Positions 1 to 6,099 of a stretch of DNA of 13,482 nt are shown in pieces. The position numbers were made by a program, and so were the translations under genes. Where the stretch lies: assembly GCA_003646935.1 (NCBI GenBank), contig QMLW01000013.1, positions 1 through 13,482 of the forward strand, given 5' to 3'. Each line of letters begins with the position of its first letter. Positions within the stretch are counted from its first letter, which is position 1. The notes beneath the pieces were generated by a model. The model saw only the letters and a program-made list of their open reading frames with translations. It made no database searches and had not been told where the DNA came from. Origin of the DNA: Deltaproteobacteria bacterium. GTDB taxonomy: Bacteria > Desulfobacterota > DSM-4660 > Desulfatiglandales > B25-G16.

Positions 1-13
1 CAGCTCATCATAA

Positions 14-46
14 GAAAGGGGGTGGGCTTACGCGGCCCCGCCCCTG
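14..46 (-). terminator. Probable terminator of the flavin-reductase-like gene
   Basis: Just past the stop codon the minus strand carries a G/C-rich imperfect stem (18-27 against 35-44, with a 2x2 internal mismatch) followed by TTTCTTAT. The stem is interrupted and the U-tract imperfect, so this is a moderate call. Confidence 0.5.
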
Positions 47-48
47 TA

Positions 49-603
49 TCAGTCTTTGCCGATCGCAAAGGCCGGGGCGATCTCATCCCCAAGTCGATGG
101 TATTTGCTCGCGCCGGAGATAAAGATGAGGGGATCGATCCTCCCTGGATCTACGTTACCATCCGTGAGGCAGTCCCCTGAGATATAGGTTTGCATGATCT
201 CTCCTGCAACGAGCGTATGGCTCCCAAGATCAAGGAAATGAATGGCCTTGCATTCCAGGTTCAACGGGCACTCCGTGATTAAAGGCGCGGTTTTAAGCTC
301 ACCGTAAAAGGCGGTAAATAAACGTGATTTATCCCTGTTTTTGCCGGAGTAGAGGCCACAATAATCGGCCTCCTTGGCCATAGTCGAGGAGGGAACGTTC
401 ACGGAAAAGGTTCCCTGTTCCCTTACTCCCTTCAGGGTATACCGCGACCGGCGAATGGCAACGGCCACGGACGGGGGTTTGAGTGCCGCAATCGCACACC
501 ACGCCGCGGTCATATAGTTTGGCTTGCCATCTACTTGGGCGCCGATCAACGCGGCAGGCATGGGGTACAGCAACGCCTGTGGACCTAAGGTGGTCTTCTC
601 CAT
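49..603 (-). CDS. Flavin reductase-like FMN-binding protein
   Basis: The 184-residue product has the size and layout of the flavin reductase-like (FMN-binding split barrel) family. These proteins bind FMN and either reduce it with NAD(P)H or act as small flavoproteins. Supporting features are the early YPMPAALIGA segment, NYMTAAWC, a central SRYTLKGVREQGTFSVNVP region where the family contacts the flavin phosphate, and the late VAGEI and YHRLGD motifs. The ATG at 603 is preferred because GGAGG sits 7 bases before it; an upstream in-frame ATG at 636 has no such site. The gene is monocistronic with its own promoter at 661-690 and a terminator-like hairpin after the stop. The true electron donor and acceptor cannot be read from sequence. 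Confidence 0.85.
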   Translation of the reverse strand: MEKTTLGPQALLYPMPAALIGAQVDGKPNYMTAAWCAIAALKPPSVAVAIRRSRYTLKGVREQGTFSVNVPSSTMAKEADYCGLYSGKNRDKSRLFTAFYGELKTAPLITECPLNLECKAIHFLDLGSHTLVAGEIMQTYISGDCLTDGNVDPGRIDPLIFISGASKYHRLGDEIAPAFAIGKD

Positions 604-660
604 GATATTCCTCCTTTTCCAATCAAGCACTTTCAATAAATAACCGATGCTAACCGTCTA

Positions 661-690
661 TATAAACGAAGATCTTACCATTTGTGTCAA
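661..690 (-). promoter_or_regulatory. Sigma70-type promoter of the flavin-reductase-like gene
   Basis: On the minus strand TTGACA (685-690) is followed after 18 bases by TTTATA (661-666). Transcription would start near 653, giving a leader of about 50 nt before the ribosome site. Confidence 0.6.
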
Positions 691-1103
691 GTTTTATTAT
701 TGATTTATGATGATATTCGAATAGGCCAAAGGCACAGGGCACAGGGTAAACATTCTCTGATTGTAAAATTTGCCCTAATCCTTGCGCCTTACGCCCTGCG
801 CCTTGAGCCACATGACTAAATCAATTTGAGTCATATTTTAATCCACTCGTTACTTGTTGGTTTGAGGTGGAGCTTCGCTAGTTACGTGTACCAGTCCAAG
901 AGGGAAAGGCAAGGAAGAAACGTGATTGTATGGCTGAAACCTTACCCTGGATTGCTTGATGCTCATTGAAACCAGACCAGCGATCCATGTAAGTTGGATT
1001 TCGTATCGTGTAGTTTTGGGTGTGCATCCCTTGATACGAGGATACGTGCAGGCCAAAGGTAGCCGTACCCCATATGGCCAATAAATGAAGGGTGCTATTT
1101 GTT
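691..1103. other. Intergenic region with one inverted repeat, no convincing gene
   Basis: About 400 bases without a supportable gene. It contains an inverted repeat made of an AGGGCACAGGG-type stretch (728-740, AAAGGCACAGGGC) and GCCCTGCGCCTT (793-804), a type of GGC-rich intergenic repeat seen in many genomes. Between 880 and 970 a plus-strand frame reads coherently for about 30 codons (YVYQSKRERQGRNVIVWLKP) before a stop. It has no start or ribosome site and could be a remnant, but I recognise no family. Confidence 0.4.
728..804. repeat. Imperfect inverted repeat, AAGGCACAGGGC / GCCCTGCGCCTT
   Basis: Bases 729-740 and 793-804 are reverse complements with a single mismatch and about 52 bases between them. 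The repeated GGCACAGGGCACAGGG and CGCCTTACGCCCTGCGCC units suggest a dispersed intergenic repeat rather than a regulatory site. Confidence 0.55.
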
Positions 1104-1123
1104 GTTTCTTATCGATAAGAAAC
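1104..1123 (-). terminator. Perfect 20-bp palindrome after the zinc-ribbon gene
   Basis: GTTTCTTATCGATAAGAAAC is a perfect palindrome starting 8 bases past the stop codon of the gene at 1132-1413. With no loop and no strong U-tract it is a weak terminator candidate; it may instead be a protein-binding site or a recombination scar. Confidence 0.4.
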
Positions 1124-1131
1124 AGGCGGAA

Positions 1132-1413
1132 TCAAGAATCCGATTCATTTCCATCTTTTCCACCTGGCTTGCATCTATAGCGCAGGGAGGAGAAATAGCG
1201 AGCCATTTCATGCCCGAACATCTCCGCATGGCGATCATCGATGCGCTCTGAGATGAGATCTCGGTGACACTCCGTGCACAAGATGGCACCATCAGCACTC
1301 GTTACCCATCCATGGGATGGCTTCGCGGTTCGGCCGCATTTCGCGCACGTAACATCGCTGTCCTGTGGTATCCCCCCATAGTTCGATGTGGTGTTAGCTC
1401 CTTGTCTGCCCAT
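1132..1413 (-). CDS. Zinc-ribbon microprotein, paralog 1
   Basis: A 93-residue soluble protein with two CxxC knuckles (C23/C26 and C46/C49), the pattern of a single zinc ribbon. Between them lies a conserved H-x-WV turn and a GAILCTEC strand, followed by a charged helix (RDLISERIDDRHAEMF). It is a clear paralog of the protein at 5812-6015: the four cysteines have the same residue numbers and they share VTCxKCG, HxWV, Gx-I-x-CxxCxR-x-L and DxRxxExF; this copy has about 26 extra C-terminal residues. The ATG is preceded by AAGGAGGTGAGCA, an excellent ribosome site. It is read from its own promoter (1662-1690) through a structured leader with an intrinsic terminator at 1461-1493. Function is unknown; nucleic-acid binding or a regulatory role is possible for such ribbons but is inference. 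Confidence 0.8.
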   Translation of the reverse strand: MGRQGANTTSNYGGIPQDSDVTCAKCGRTAKPSHGWVTSADGAILCTECHRDLISERIDDRHAEMFGHEMARYFSSLRYRCKPGGKDGNESDS

Positions 1414-1460
1414 TGCTCACCTCCTTATTTATCCTTTTTTTGAGATTTACGATCTGCCAT

Positions 1461-1493
1461 AAAAAAGGCCGTGGGTTCTATCAACCCACGGCC
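1461..1493 (-). terminator. Leader terminator before zinc-ribbon paralog 1
   Basis: A perfect 11-bp stem (1467-1477 against 1483-1493, GGCCGTGGGTT / AACCCACGGCC) with a 5-base loop is followed on the minus strand by six Ts. It lies about 48 bases before the start codon and downstream of the promoter, so it can only act as an attenuator. CCCACGG of its 3' arm can pair instead with CCGTGGG of the preceding hairpin. Confidence 0.85.
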
Positions 1494-1499
1494 TAGGCT

Positions 1500-1602
1500 G
1501 CCTATAAAGAAAACCGCGGGCCCTCAGGAAGTGGCCCACGGTTTATTGGTTTTACCTTATTATGCCGGTATCGGTGGACTCACCCCCTACCAGGAGATAG
1601 GC
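1500..1602 (-). promoter_or_regulatory. Structured leader RNA A, candidate riboswitch or attenuator
   Basis: On the minus strand a closing helix (GCCTAT at 1597-1602 with ATAGGC at 1500-1505) encloses two further elements: a CTGGTA...TACCGG helix with an inner GGTG...CACC hairpin (about 1564-1592), and a 12-bp hairpin (1533-1544 with 1511-1522) carrying one G-U pair. It sits between promoter and terminator, within roughly 240 nt of untranslated leader. It is not clearly homologous to the leaders at 5330 and 6100, and I cannot assign it to a known riboswitch class. The ligand is unknown. Confidence 0.55.
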
Positions 1603-1661
1603 CACCACCAGCTCTTTAAAACCGCAGTAAAGGTACTTTCAACCATTATTTTCATAGTTGT

Positions 1662-1690
1662 CTTATAGCCTGGTAAAAGTCGATTGTCAA
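1662..1690 (-). promoter_or_regulatory. Promoter of leader A and zinc-ribbon paralog 1
   Basis: TTGACA (1685-1690), 17 bases, TATAAG (1662-1667) on the minus strand. The stretch CTTGACAATCGA around the -35 box is identical to that in the promoter at 6255-6283. Confidence 0.75.
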
Positions 1691-1757
1691 GGGGAAATCT
1701 TAAGCAAGGCACCGCTCTGAAGGGCAGTAGCATTTCAAGGGATCTCGTTTTGAGGGC

Positions 1758-2303
1758 TCACAGAGAGCAGAGGTAGGTCAGCTTTCTTCCCTCCTCAGCG
1801 GCCTTCAGGTTGAGGGAGATCAGATCTTTTTTTTGCGCAAATTCCTCCTGGATGCAGCGAATAAGGGTATCGTAATCGACGACCTTACTGCGGGAGACAA
1901 AGGCGGAAAGGGCCACGATATTCGCGGACTTGACGCTGCCCAGCTTGATGGCGATCTCATTGACCGGCACGAGGAGCTCGCGAACATCACCGCGACCGGA
2001 GCCGTGGGGAATCAGCGAGCTGTTGACCAGTATTACGCCCCCCGGTTTCACCGTGGGCGCGAATTTCTCCAGTGAGGGGAGGTTCATGGCGACGAGATGG
2101 AGGGGGTTCCTGATAACAGGAGAGCCGATCGGCAGATCGCTCATCACCACCATACAGTAAGCAGTTCCTCCACGCATCTCAGGACCGTAGGAGGGCACCC
2201 AGGCCACATCGAGCCCTTGTTCCAAAGCTGCATGGGCAAGGATCTTGGCGCTCAGCAAGATCCCCTGGCCCCCAAACCCGGCAAACATTACCTCGGTTTG
2301 CAT
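1758..2303 (-). CDS. korC: 2-oxoacid:ferredoxin oxidoreductase, gamma subunit
   Basis: A 181-residue protein of the pyruvate/ketoisovalerate oxidoreductase catalytic gamma family, part of the enzyme that oxidatively decarboxylates a 2-oxoacid with CoA to acyl-CoA, CO2 and reduced ferredoxin (reversible in CO2-fixing anaerobes). Diagnostic motifs are GFGGQG at residues 9-14 and PSYGPEMRGGTA at 37-48. Length is normal for a separate gamma subunit. The ATG abuts the stop of the beta gene (TAAATG) with GGAGG inside the beta coding end, so the two are translationally coupled. It is the last gene of the operon. The symbol follows the KorDABC/OorDABC arrangement; the preference for 2-oxoglutarate over other 2-oxoacids is inferred from layout, not proven by sequence. 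Confidence 0.92.
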   Translation of the reverse strand: MQTEVMFAGFGGQGILLSAKILAHAALEQGLDVAWVPSYGPEMRGGTAYCMVVMSDLPIGSPVIRNPLHLVAMNLPSLEKFAPTVKPGGVILVNSSLIPHGSGRGDVRELLVPVNEIAIKLGSVKSANIVALSAFVSRSKVVDYDTLIRCIQEEFAQKKDLISLNLKAAEEGRKLTYLCSL

Positions 2304-3056
2304 TTATCCCTCCTCTCGGGTATCAGGTGATTTGTATTCTCCTAACTGGTAGTACGGAAGCAAGACATCCGCTGTCCAGTTTACGGCCTCCATAGGGGTG
2401 AGGCCCCAGTTGGTGGGGCAGGTGCTCACCACCTCAACCAGGCTGAAGCATCGGCCCTGGAGCTGGTAGGTAAAGGCCCTCTTTATAGCCCTCTTGGCCC
2501 TGACGATGTAGCTCGGCTTTATCACCGTGACCCTCTCGATATAGCCGGGTGTTTCCAGCGTGGAGAGAAGCTCTGCCACCTTGAGGGGCATGCCGATCTC
2601 ATCGATGTTGCGACCTAACGGTGAGGTCGTGGTCCGTTGGCCCGGCATGGTGGTCGGCGCCATCTGGCCACCGGTCATGCCGTACACGGTGTTATTTACG
2701 AAGATGGTGGTGAACTTCTCGCCCCTGTTCGCCGCGTGAACGATCTCGCCCATTCCTATGCTCGCGAGGTCACCGTCCCCTTGGTAGGTAAACACCATGA
2801 GGTCGGGCCGAACGCGTTTGATGCCGGTGGCCATTGCAGGTGCGCGGCCGTGGGCCGCTTCCTGAAAATCAAAGGTGAAGTAATTGTAGGCCAGCACCGC
2901 GCAGCCGACCGGGGCAATGCCCACGGTACGACCACGCACCCCTAGCTCGTCGATCACCTGGGCGATAAGCCGGTGAATGATCCCATGGGTGCACCCCGGA
3001 CAGTAGTGGGTGTGCTGTTCAGAGAGTGCCTGTGGCCTTGTGAATTCCTTTCCCAT
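2304..3056 (-). CDS. korB: 2-oxoacid:ferredoxin oxidoreductase, beta subunit (TPP-binding)
   Basis: The 250-residue product carries the thiamine diphosphate site and the cysteines expected of the proximal [4Fe-4S] cluster. CPGC is at residues 19-22 and a further cysteine at 52. The TPP/Mg motif GDGD is at 93-96, with NN at 121-122 leading into VYGMTGGQ. Length fits the short beta subunit of four-subunit enzymes. AAGGAG lies upstream of the ATG. It follows the alpha gene by 57 bases and touches the gamma gene. It is catalytic only together with the alpha and gamma chains and passes electrons to the ferredoxin encoded at 4243-4470. Confidence 0.93.
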   Translation of the reverse strand: MGKEFTRPQALSEQHTHYCPGCTHGIIHRLIAQVIDELGVRGRTVGIAPVGCAVLAYNYFTFDFQEAAHGRAPAMATGIKRVRPDLMVFTYQGDGDLASIGMGEIVHAANRGEKFTTIFVNNTVYGMTGGQMAPTTMPGQRTTTSPLGRNIDEIGMPLKVAELLSTLETPGYIERVTVIKPSYIVRAKRAIKRAFTYQLQGRCFSLVEVVSTCPTNWGLTPMEAVNWTADVLLPYYQLGEYKSPDTREEG

Positions 3057-3115
3057 TATCTCATCTCCTTATCCACTGGGGGCGATGCGGAAACCTCATC
3101 AAAAGGATTCATCGT

Positions 3116-4222
3116 TCACCCAGTAGAGGAATGAACTAGGTGAGGGCTTTCTGAGCTCATGAAGGATTTCATTGCCTCCATGATCTCCTCCGGAGTTGGG
3201 ACATCGCCCCCACACGTGCCGTACCATTCGACCGGACGCCTTCCCCTTACGCTCCGCTCAACATCCTCCACCATCTGCCCCATGCTCATCTCGATACTCA
3301 CCACCACCTCGCAGCTCTCCTTTGAAGCGGCCTCCTCTATGGCCTTCTCAGGGAAGGGGAAGAGGGTCTGGGGCCGCACCATTCCCACCTCAACGCCTTG
3401 CTCCTTCAGGGCATCGATGGCGCTCCTGCATACCCTGCTCATGGTGCCATAGCTCACGATGAGCCCCCTGTAGTCGGCTTCGAGGTTGTACGGCTCATAC
3501 CTGACCTCATCTCGCTTCATACGCTCGTACTTCTCCTTCAGGTGCAGGTTGTGTTCATTGAGCGTATTCGGGTCCAAGATAAGGGTCCTTACTATATTGG
3601 GCCTCCCGCTCTTTCGGGTCGCCATCCCGTTGGTGGCCCACTCATCCTTATTGCTCGGCTTGGAGCTGAGGTGATCGGGAAACTCCACGGGCTCCATCAT
3701 CTGGCCGATCAGACCGTCGCCGAGGATTATCACCGGGTTCCGGTATTCCTCCGCGAGGGGAAAGGCCCTCATCACCATCTCAACAGCCTCTTGCACGCCT
3801 GCGGGCGCCATCACGAGCAGCCGGTAATCGCCGTGTCCTCCACCCTTGGTTGCCTGGAAGTAGTCTGCCTGGGAGGGGAGGATGCCGCCAAGCCCGGGTC
3901 CGCCCCGCATGATATTGACGAATACCGCCGGGCACTGGGCAGCCGCGATGTAGCTGATTCCCTCGCTCATGAGGCTGATCCCCGGGCTTGAGGAGGTGGT
4001 GAACACCCGCTCGCCGCAGGCCGCGGCGCCGAAGATCATATATGAAACCGCCACCTCGCTCTCCCCCTGCAAAAAGACTCCACCAACCTCCGGAAGCCGG
4101 CGAGAGAGATATTCTGCCACCTCAGATTGGGGGGTAATCGGGTAGGCGAAGTAGTTAAGGCACCCGGCCCTGATTGCTGCTTCACCAATAGCCTCGTTTC
4201 CCTTCATTAATACCTTTCCCAT
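3116..4222 (-). CDS. korA: 2-oxoacid:ferredoxin oxidoreductase, alpha subunit
   Basis: A 368-residue alpha chain with the pyrimidine-binding transketolase-like domain first (YPITPQSE at 27-34, QGESE at 52-56, TTSSSPG near 75-81) and the domain II-like region towards the C terminus (GLIVSYGTMSR followed by VGMVRPQTLFPFP). The start at 4222 (MGKVLMKGNEA) is chosen because GGAAGGAG lies just before it and the family begins here; the frame stays open upstream to 4309, but that would run into the ferredoxin gene. It is 20 bases after the ferredoxin stop. Together with the beta subunit it forms the active site for 2-oxoacid decarboxylation. Confidence 0.93.
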   Translation of the reverse strand: MGKVLMKGNEAIGEAAIRAGCLNYFAYPITPQSEVAEYLSRRLPEVGGVFLQGESEVAVSYMIFGAAACGERVFTTSSSPGISLMSEGISYIAAAQCPAVFVNIMRGGPGLGGILPSQADYFQATKGGGHGDYRLLVMAPAGVQEAVEMVMRAFPLAEEYRNPVIILGDGLIGQMMEPVEFPDHLSSKPSNKDEWATNGMATRKSGRPNIVRTLILDPNTLNEHNLHLKEKYERMKRDEVRYEPYNLEADYRGLIVSYGTMSRVCRSAIDALKEQGVEVGMVRPQTLFPFPEKAIEEAASKESCEVVVSIEMSMGQMVEDVERSVRGRRPVEWYGTCGGDVPTPEEIMEAMKSFMSSESPHLVHSSTG

Positions 4223-4242
4223 ACTTACTCCTTCCCTCATAC

Positions 4243-4470
4243 CTATTGCGCCATCTCTTCGGCAGCTTCGGTGATCGTGAGTGCCACGTCTGGGCACATT
4301 ATGCAGCACGTTGCGCAGAAAACGCAGTCCTCGGGGTGGGCCTGATAAACGGGGAAATAGCCCTTGGTATTGACCTCATCGGAGATCTCAAGCACTTTTT
4401 TTGGACACACCGCCACGCATAGCCCACACCCCTTACATCTATCGCGATCGATATAGTATACGTAGTTCAT
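4243..4470 (-). CDS. korD: 2[4Fe-4S] ferredoxin, delta subunit
   Basis: A 75-residue ferredoxin with two complete CxxCxxCxxxCP motifs: C12/C15/C18/C22 and C49/C52/C55/C59, with an additional cysteine at 56. It serves as the electron-transfer (delta) subunit of the 2-oxoacid oxidoreductase. The start is constrained by a TGA three codons upstream in the same frame. The only purine-rich stretch, AGAGG, abuts the ATG, so initiation may rely on coupling with the ATPase gene that ends 25 bases before. It sits between the ATPase and the alpha subunit. Confidence 0.92.
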   Translation of the reverse strand: MNYVYYIDRDRCKGCGLCVAVCPKKVLEISDEVNTKGYFPVYQAHPEDCVFCATCCIMCPDVALTITEAAEEMAQ

Positions 4471-4495
4471 CCTCTTTCACTCGCTTTGATTTTCA

Positions 4496-5188
4496 CTAAA
4501 TTGGGCAAGCCCTTTTCCACGGCGGAACAAGCTGCCGCCTAACGGGCAGGAGCGGGCATGAAAAATACTCCTTATCTAATCTCCCGAGCAGCTCATCGGC
4601 AACGGCAATGTATTCGAGGGGCAATCCGCTTATCTCGGATAAGGCCTGCACGAAGTCATAGCCCCTGTAGATGTCATTCACCGTGGTTTCATCTATCAGG
4701 TGTGCGTTGCCTATGATGCCGCTGATGAGCATCCTCGAGGCCTTCTCGATCCCATCCCGCACGCTCAGGCACCCTTCCACCGTTTCCGTATGGGGTCGAA
4801 AGGGGTTGACTACCTGCAGGACGTGCACGGGCGTGCTGCTGAGCGAATCAGCGAGCGCACCGAGTACCCTCGCGCCTACACCATCGCCTCCCACATCGAG
4901 CAGCGTGAGCTGCCGGGGCCGGCGAATCATGCCGGCTATGGCGGGGTTTAGGATGGGAAGATCGGCCTGAAGATACTTTTCAGGCGGTACGATCACCTCG
5001 ATTCCCAACCCGGAAAGCACGCCCCTTGCTTCACGGGTCCGAAAGTAGGGATTCACCACGTCGAGATCAGCAATGCTCACCTTGAGGCCTTGGCTCCTGC
5101 CCCTCATCGCGAGGTTGACCGAAACCTCGGTTTTGCCGCTGCCGTAGTTTCCCACCACTGCAACAATTCCATCAAGAGCGGCTCTCAT
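4496..5188 (-). CDS. P-loop ATPase leading the kor operon (MinD/CooC-like fold)
   Basis: A 230-residue SIMIBI-type P-loop nucleotidase, judged from a Walker A GNYGSGKTE at residues 13-21, a switch-like DLDVVNPYFR at 41-50 and a Walker B/switch II LLDVGGDGVGA around 97-106. There is no transmembrane segment. The start at 5188 is preferred because AAGGAAAG is well spaced before it; an in-frame ATG at 5233 would add 15 polar residues, and its nearest AAGGAG is about 16 bases away. Relatives act as metal-centre insertion or partitioning ATPases, and similar genes occur next to kor genes, so a role in maturation or activation of the oxidoreductase is plausible but inferred. It is the first gene behind leader RNA B, so the whole operon is under that control. 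Confidence 0.8.
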   Translation of the reverse strand: MRAALDGIVAVVGNYGSGKTEVSVNLAMRGRSQGLKVSIADLDVVNPYFRTREARGVLSGLGIEVIVPPEKYLQADLPILNPAIAGMIRRPRQLTLLDVGGDGVGARVLGALADSLSSTPVHVLQVVNPFRPHTETVEGCLSVRDGIEKASRMLISGIIGNAHLIDETTVNDIYRGYDFVQALSEISGLPLEYIAVADELLGRLDKEYFSCPLLPVRRQLVPPWKRACPI

Positions 5189-5269
5189 TTGCTTTCCTTG
5201 TCCCCTTTGTTTTTCTGGGGCTCTATGTTCCATCGGCTAGGACCTGATACTCCTTGCCCAGTGCAATAG

Positions 5270-5306
5270 AAAAACCCGCTCTCAGGAGGACCTGATAGCG
5301 GGTTTT
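5270..5306 (-). terminator. Leader terminator before the ATPase-kor operon
   Basis: AAAACCCGCTATCAGG pairs with CCTGAGAGCGGGTTTT (5291-5306 against 5271-5286) with one A-G mismatch, a 4-base loop and a run of Ts on the minus strand. It lies about 80 bases before the preferred start codon. Its 5' arm can instead pair with upstream leader segments (TATCAGG with CCTGATA of helix P1; CCCGCT with AGCGGG of P2). Confidence 0.85.
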
Positions 5307-5329
5307 GTGAATCGTCTCAGTAACACTAT

Positions 5330-5418
5330 GGCATTATCAGGCCCGGTAGTTTCAAGCTACCTACTGTAAGGAGGAGCAACAGGGAAGTCTTACGCATCCC
5401 CGCTGCTCTGATAATGCC
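5330..5418 (-). promoter_or_regulatory. Structured leader RNA B of the ATPase-kor operon
   Basis: An 89-nt RNA with an 11-bp closing helix P1 (GGCATTATCAG at 5408-5418 with CTGATAATGCC at 5330-5340). P1 encloses hairpin P2 (AGCAGCGGGG at 5398-5407 with CCCTGTTGCT at 5375-5384, three G-U/U-G pairs) and hairpin P3 (5357-5361 with 5345-5349). It is homologous to leader C at 6100-6188. The 3' half plus linker to the terminator is almost identical in the two, while the 5' halves differ but keep the pairings. P1 and P2 strands compete with the terminator, as in a transcriptional riboswitch or protein-bound attenuator. I find no match to the classes I know; ligand unknown. Confidence 0.75.
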
Positions 5419-5479
5419 TATCATGTTTTGAGGTATGACCTTCATTGTTGTGTCATCATGTAATGATATGTAGATTATT

Positions 5480-5508
5480 TAGATAAGTAATTAATTCGCA
5501 CTTGTCAA
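5480..5508 (-). promoter_or_regulatory. Promoter of the ATPase-kor operon
   Basis: TTGACA (5503-5508), 17 bases, TATCTA (5480-5485) on the minus strand, giving a start near 5473 and roughly 280 nt of leader. Confidence 0.7.
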
Positions 5509-5514
5509 GCCTTT

Positions 5515-5619
5515 TTATGACAGGAGTTCGTTGGTAGAGGTTCCATCAAAATCCCCTGCCAATTTCAGGAGAAGGGTACCACCGTTTCTGTGTGAAGCGA
5601 TTTTGAAATTCGTAGCCAC
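5515..5619 (-). pseudogene. Truncated STAS-like ORF (34 codons)
   Basis: From a GTG at 5619, preceded by GAGGGGAT, a 34-codon frame reads VATNFKIASHRNGGTLLL and then KLAGDFDGTSTNELLS before TAA. The pattern of a short beta strand, then L-x-L-x-GDFDGT-S-x-x-EL, is that of the N-terminal third of STAS / anti-sigma-factor-antagonist domains, which normally run about 100 residues. The stop overlaps the edge of the kor promoter (5503-5508), so the rest has been lost or replaced by the promoter region. Either a pseudogene fragment or a retained small ORF. Confidence 0.5.
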
Positions 5620-5811
5620 GATCGTATCCCCTCTCAGTACAGGATGGCTTGGCAGTAAGGAATTGTTCTTGCCGTCCTCCATGCAAGACGAAAGGCGAGG
5701 CAGACGGGTTTTTCAGTCCCACTCTCGGTACGGTATAGTAATGTACTTAATGCGCATAAAATCATCCCACGATTTTATGCAAATCGACAAGGTGAGAATG
5801 CACCTATGTTC
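5620..5811. other. Gap upstream of the STAS-like fragment
   Basis: No gene seen. It holds a 20-base stretch, AGGCGAGGCAGACGGGTTTT (5693-5712), repeated with one change at 6484-6503, and a GCCGTCC...GGACGGC-like hairpin potential near 5670-5715. A 94-codon plus-strand frame through here lacks a ribosome site and overlaps the STAS frame on the other strand. Confidence 0.35.
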
Positions 5812-6015
5812 TTAGTCAAACAATTCCATGGAGCGATCGTTGTTGTTCGGATAAAGGAGCTCTCGGTAACACATTGCACAGATAATCGTACCGTTCTCTC
5901 CCTTTACCCACTCGTGAGGGTGTCTCAGTAATTGACCGCACTTCGAGCAGGTAACGGCTTCCCCCTGTACCGATTCATTTGTTGTGGATTCGATCCCTTC
6001 CCTTTTTGCCTCCAT
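5812..6015 (-). CDS. Zinc-ribbon microprotein, paralog 2
   Basis: A 67-residue protein with C23/C26 (CSKC) and C46/C49 (CAMC), exactly the residue numbers of the paralog at 1132-1413, plus the shared VTCxKCG, HxWV, NGTIICAMCYREL and DxRxxExFD-type ending. It has no signal peptide or membrane segment. The start ATG follows AAAGGAG with an 8-base spacer. Expression runs from a promoter at 6255-6283 through leader RNA C and a terminator, the same arrangement as the ATPase-kor operon immediately downstream. The first 22 residues are polar and low in conservation. Function unknown; the shared RNA control links it to the kor operon. Confidence 0.8.
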   Translation of the reverse strand: MEAKREGIESTTNESVQGEAVTCSKCGQLLRHPHEWVKGENGTIICAMCYRELLYPNNNDRSMELFD

Positions 6016-6038
6016 CTCTTTGCTCCTTTCCGTACACT

Positions 6039-6076
6039 AAAAAACCCGTTATCAGGCGGACCTGATAACGGGTTTT
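6039..6076 (-). terminator. Leader terminator before zinc-ribbon paralog 2
   Basis: A perfect 16-bp stem (6061-6076 against 6041-6056) with loop TCCG and a T-run on the minus strand, ending 24 bases before the start codon. Its 5' arm CCCGTTATCAGG can pair with ATAACGGG (6169-6176) or with CCTGATAA of P1 in leader C. Confidence 0.9.
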
Positions 6077-6099
6077 GTAAATCGTCTCAATAACACTAT

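Noticed and set aside
850..1081. Two 67-68-codon minus-strand frames
   Set aside because: No ribosome site, mutually overlapping, no recognisable motif; the plus-strand reading at 880-970 is equally plausible and also unproven.
3398..3991. 197-codon plus-strand frame inside the alpha subunit
   Set aside because: Antisense shadow of korA; no recognisable domain.
5330..5418. Cyclic-di-GMP (GEMM-I) riboswitch
   Set aside because: GGTAGGTAGC in hairpin P3 recalls the second GEMM stem, but the GGCAAACC...GGGACGCAAAGCC half and the GNRA-type docking loop are absent and the outer P1 is different.
5531..5815. 94-codon plus-strand frame
   Set aside because: Opposite to the STAS-like fragment, no ribosome site, composition not protein-like.
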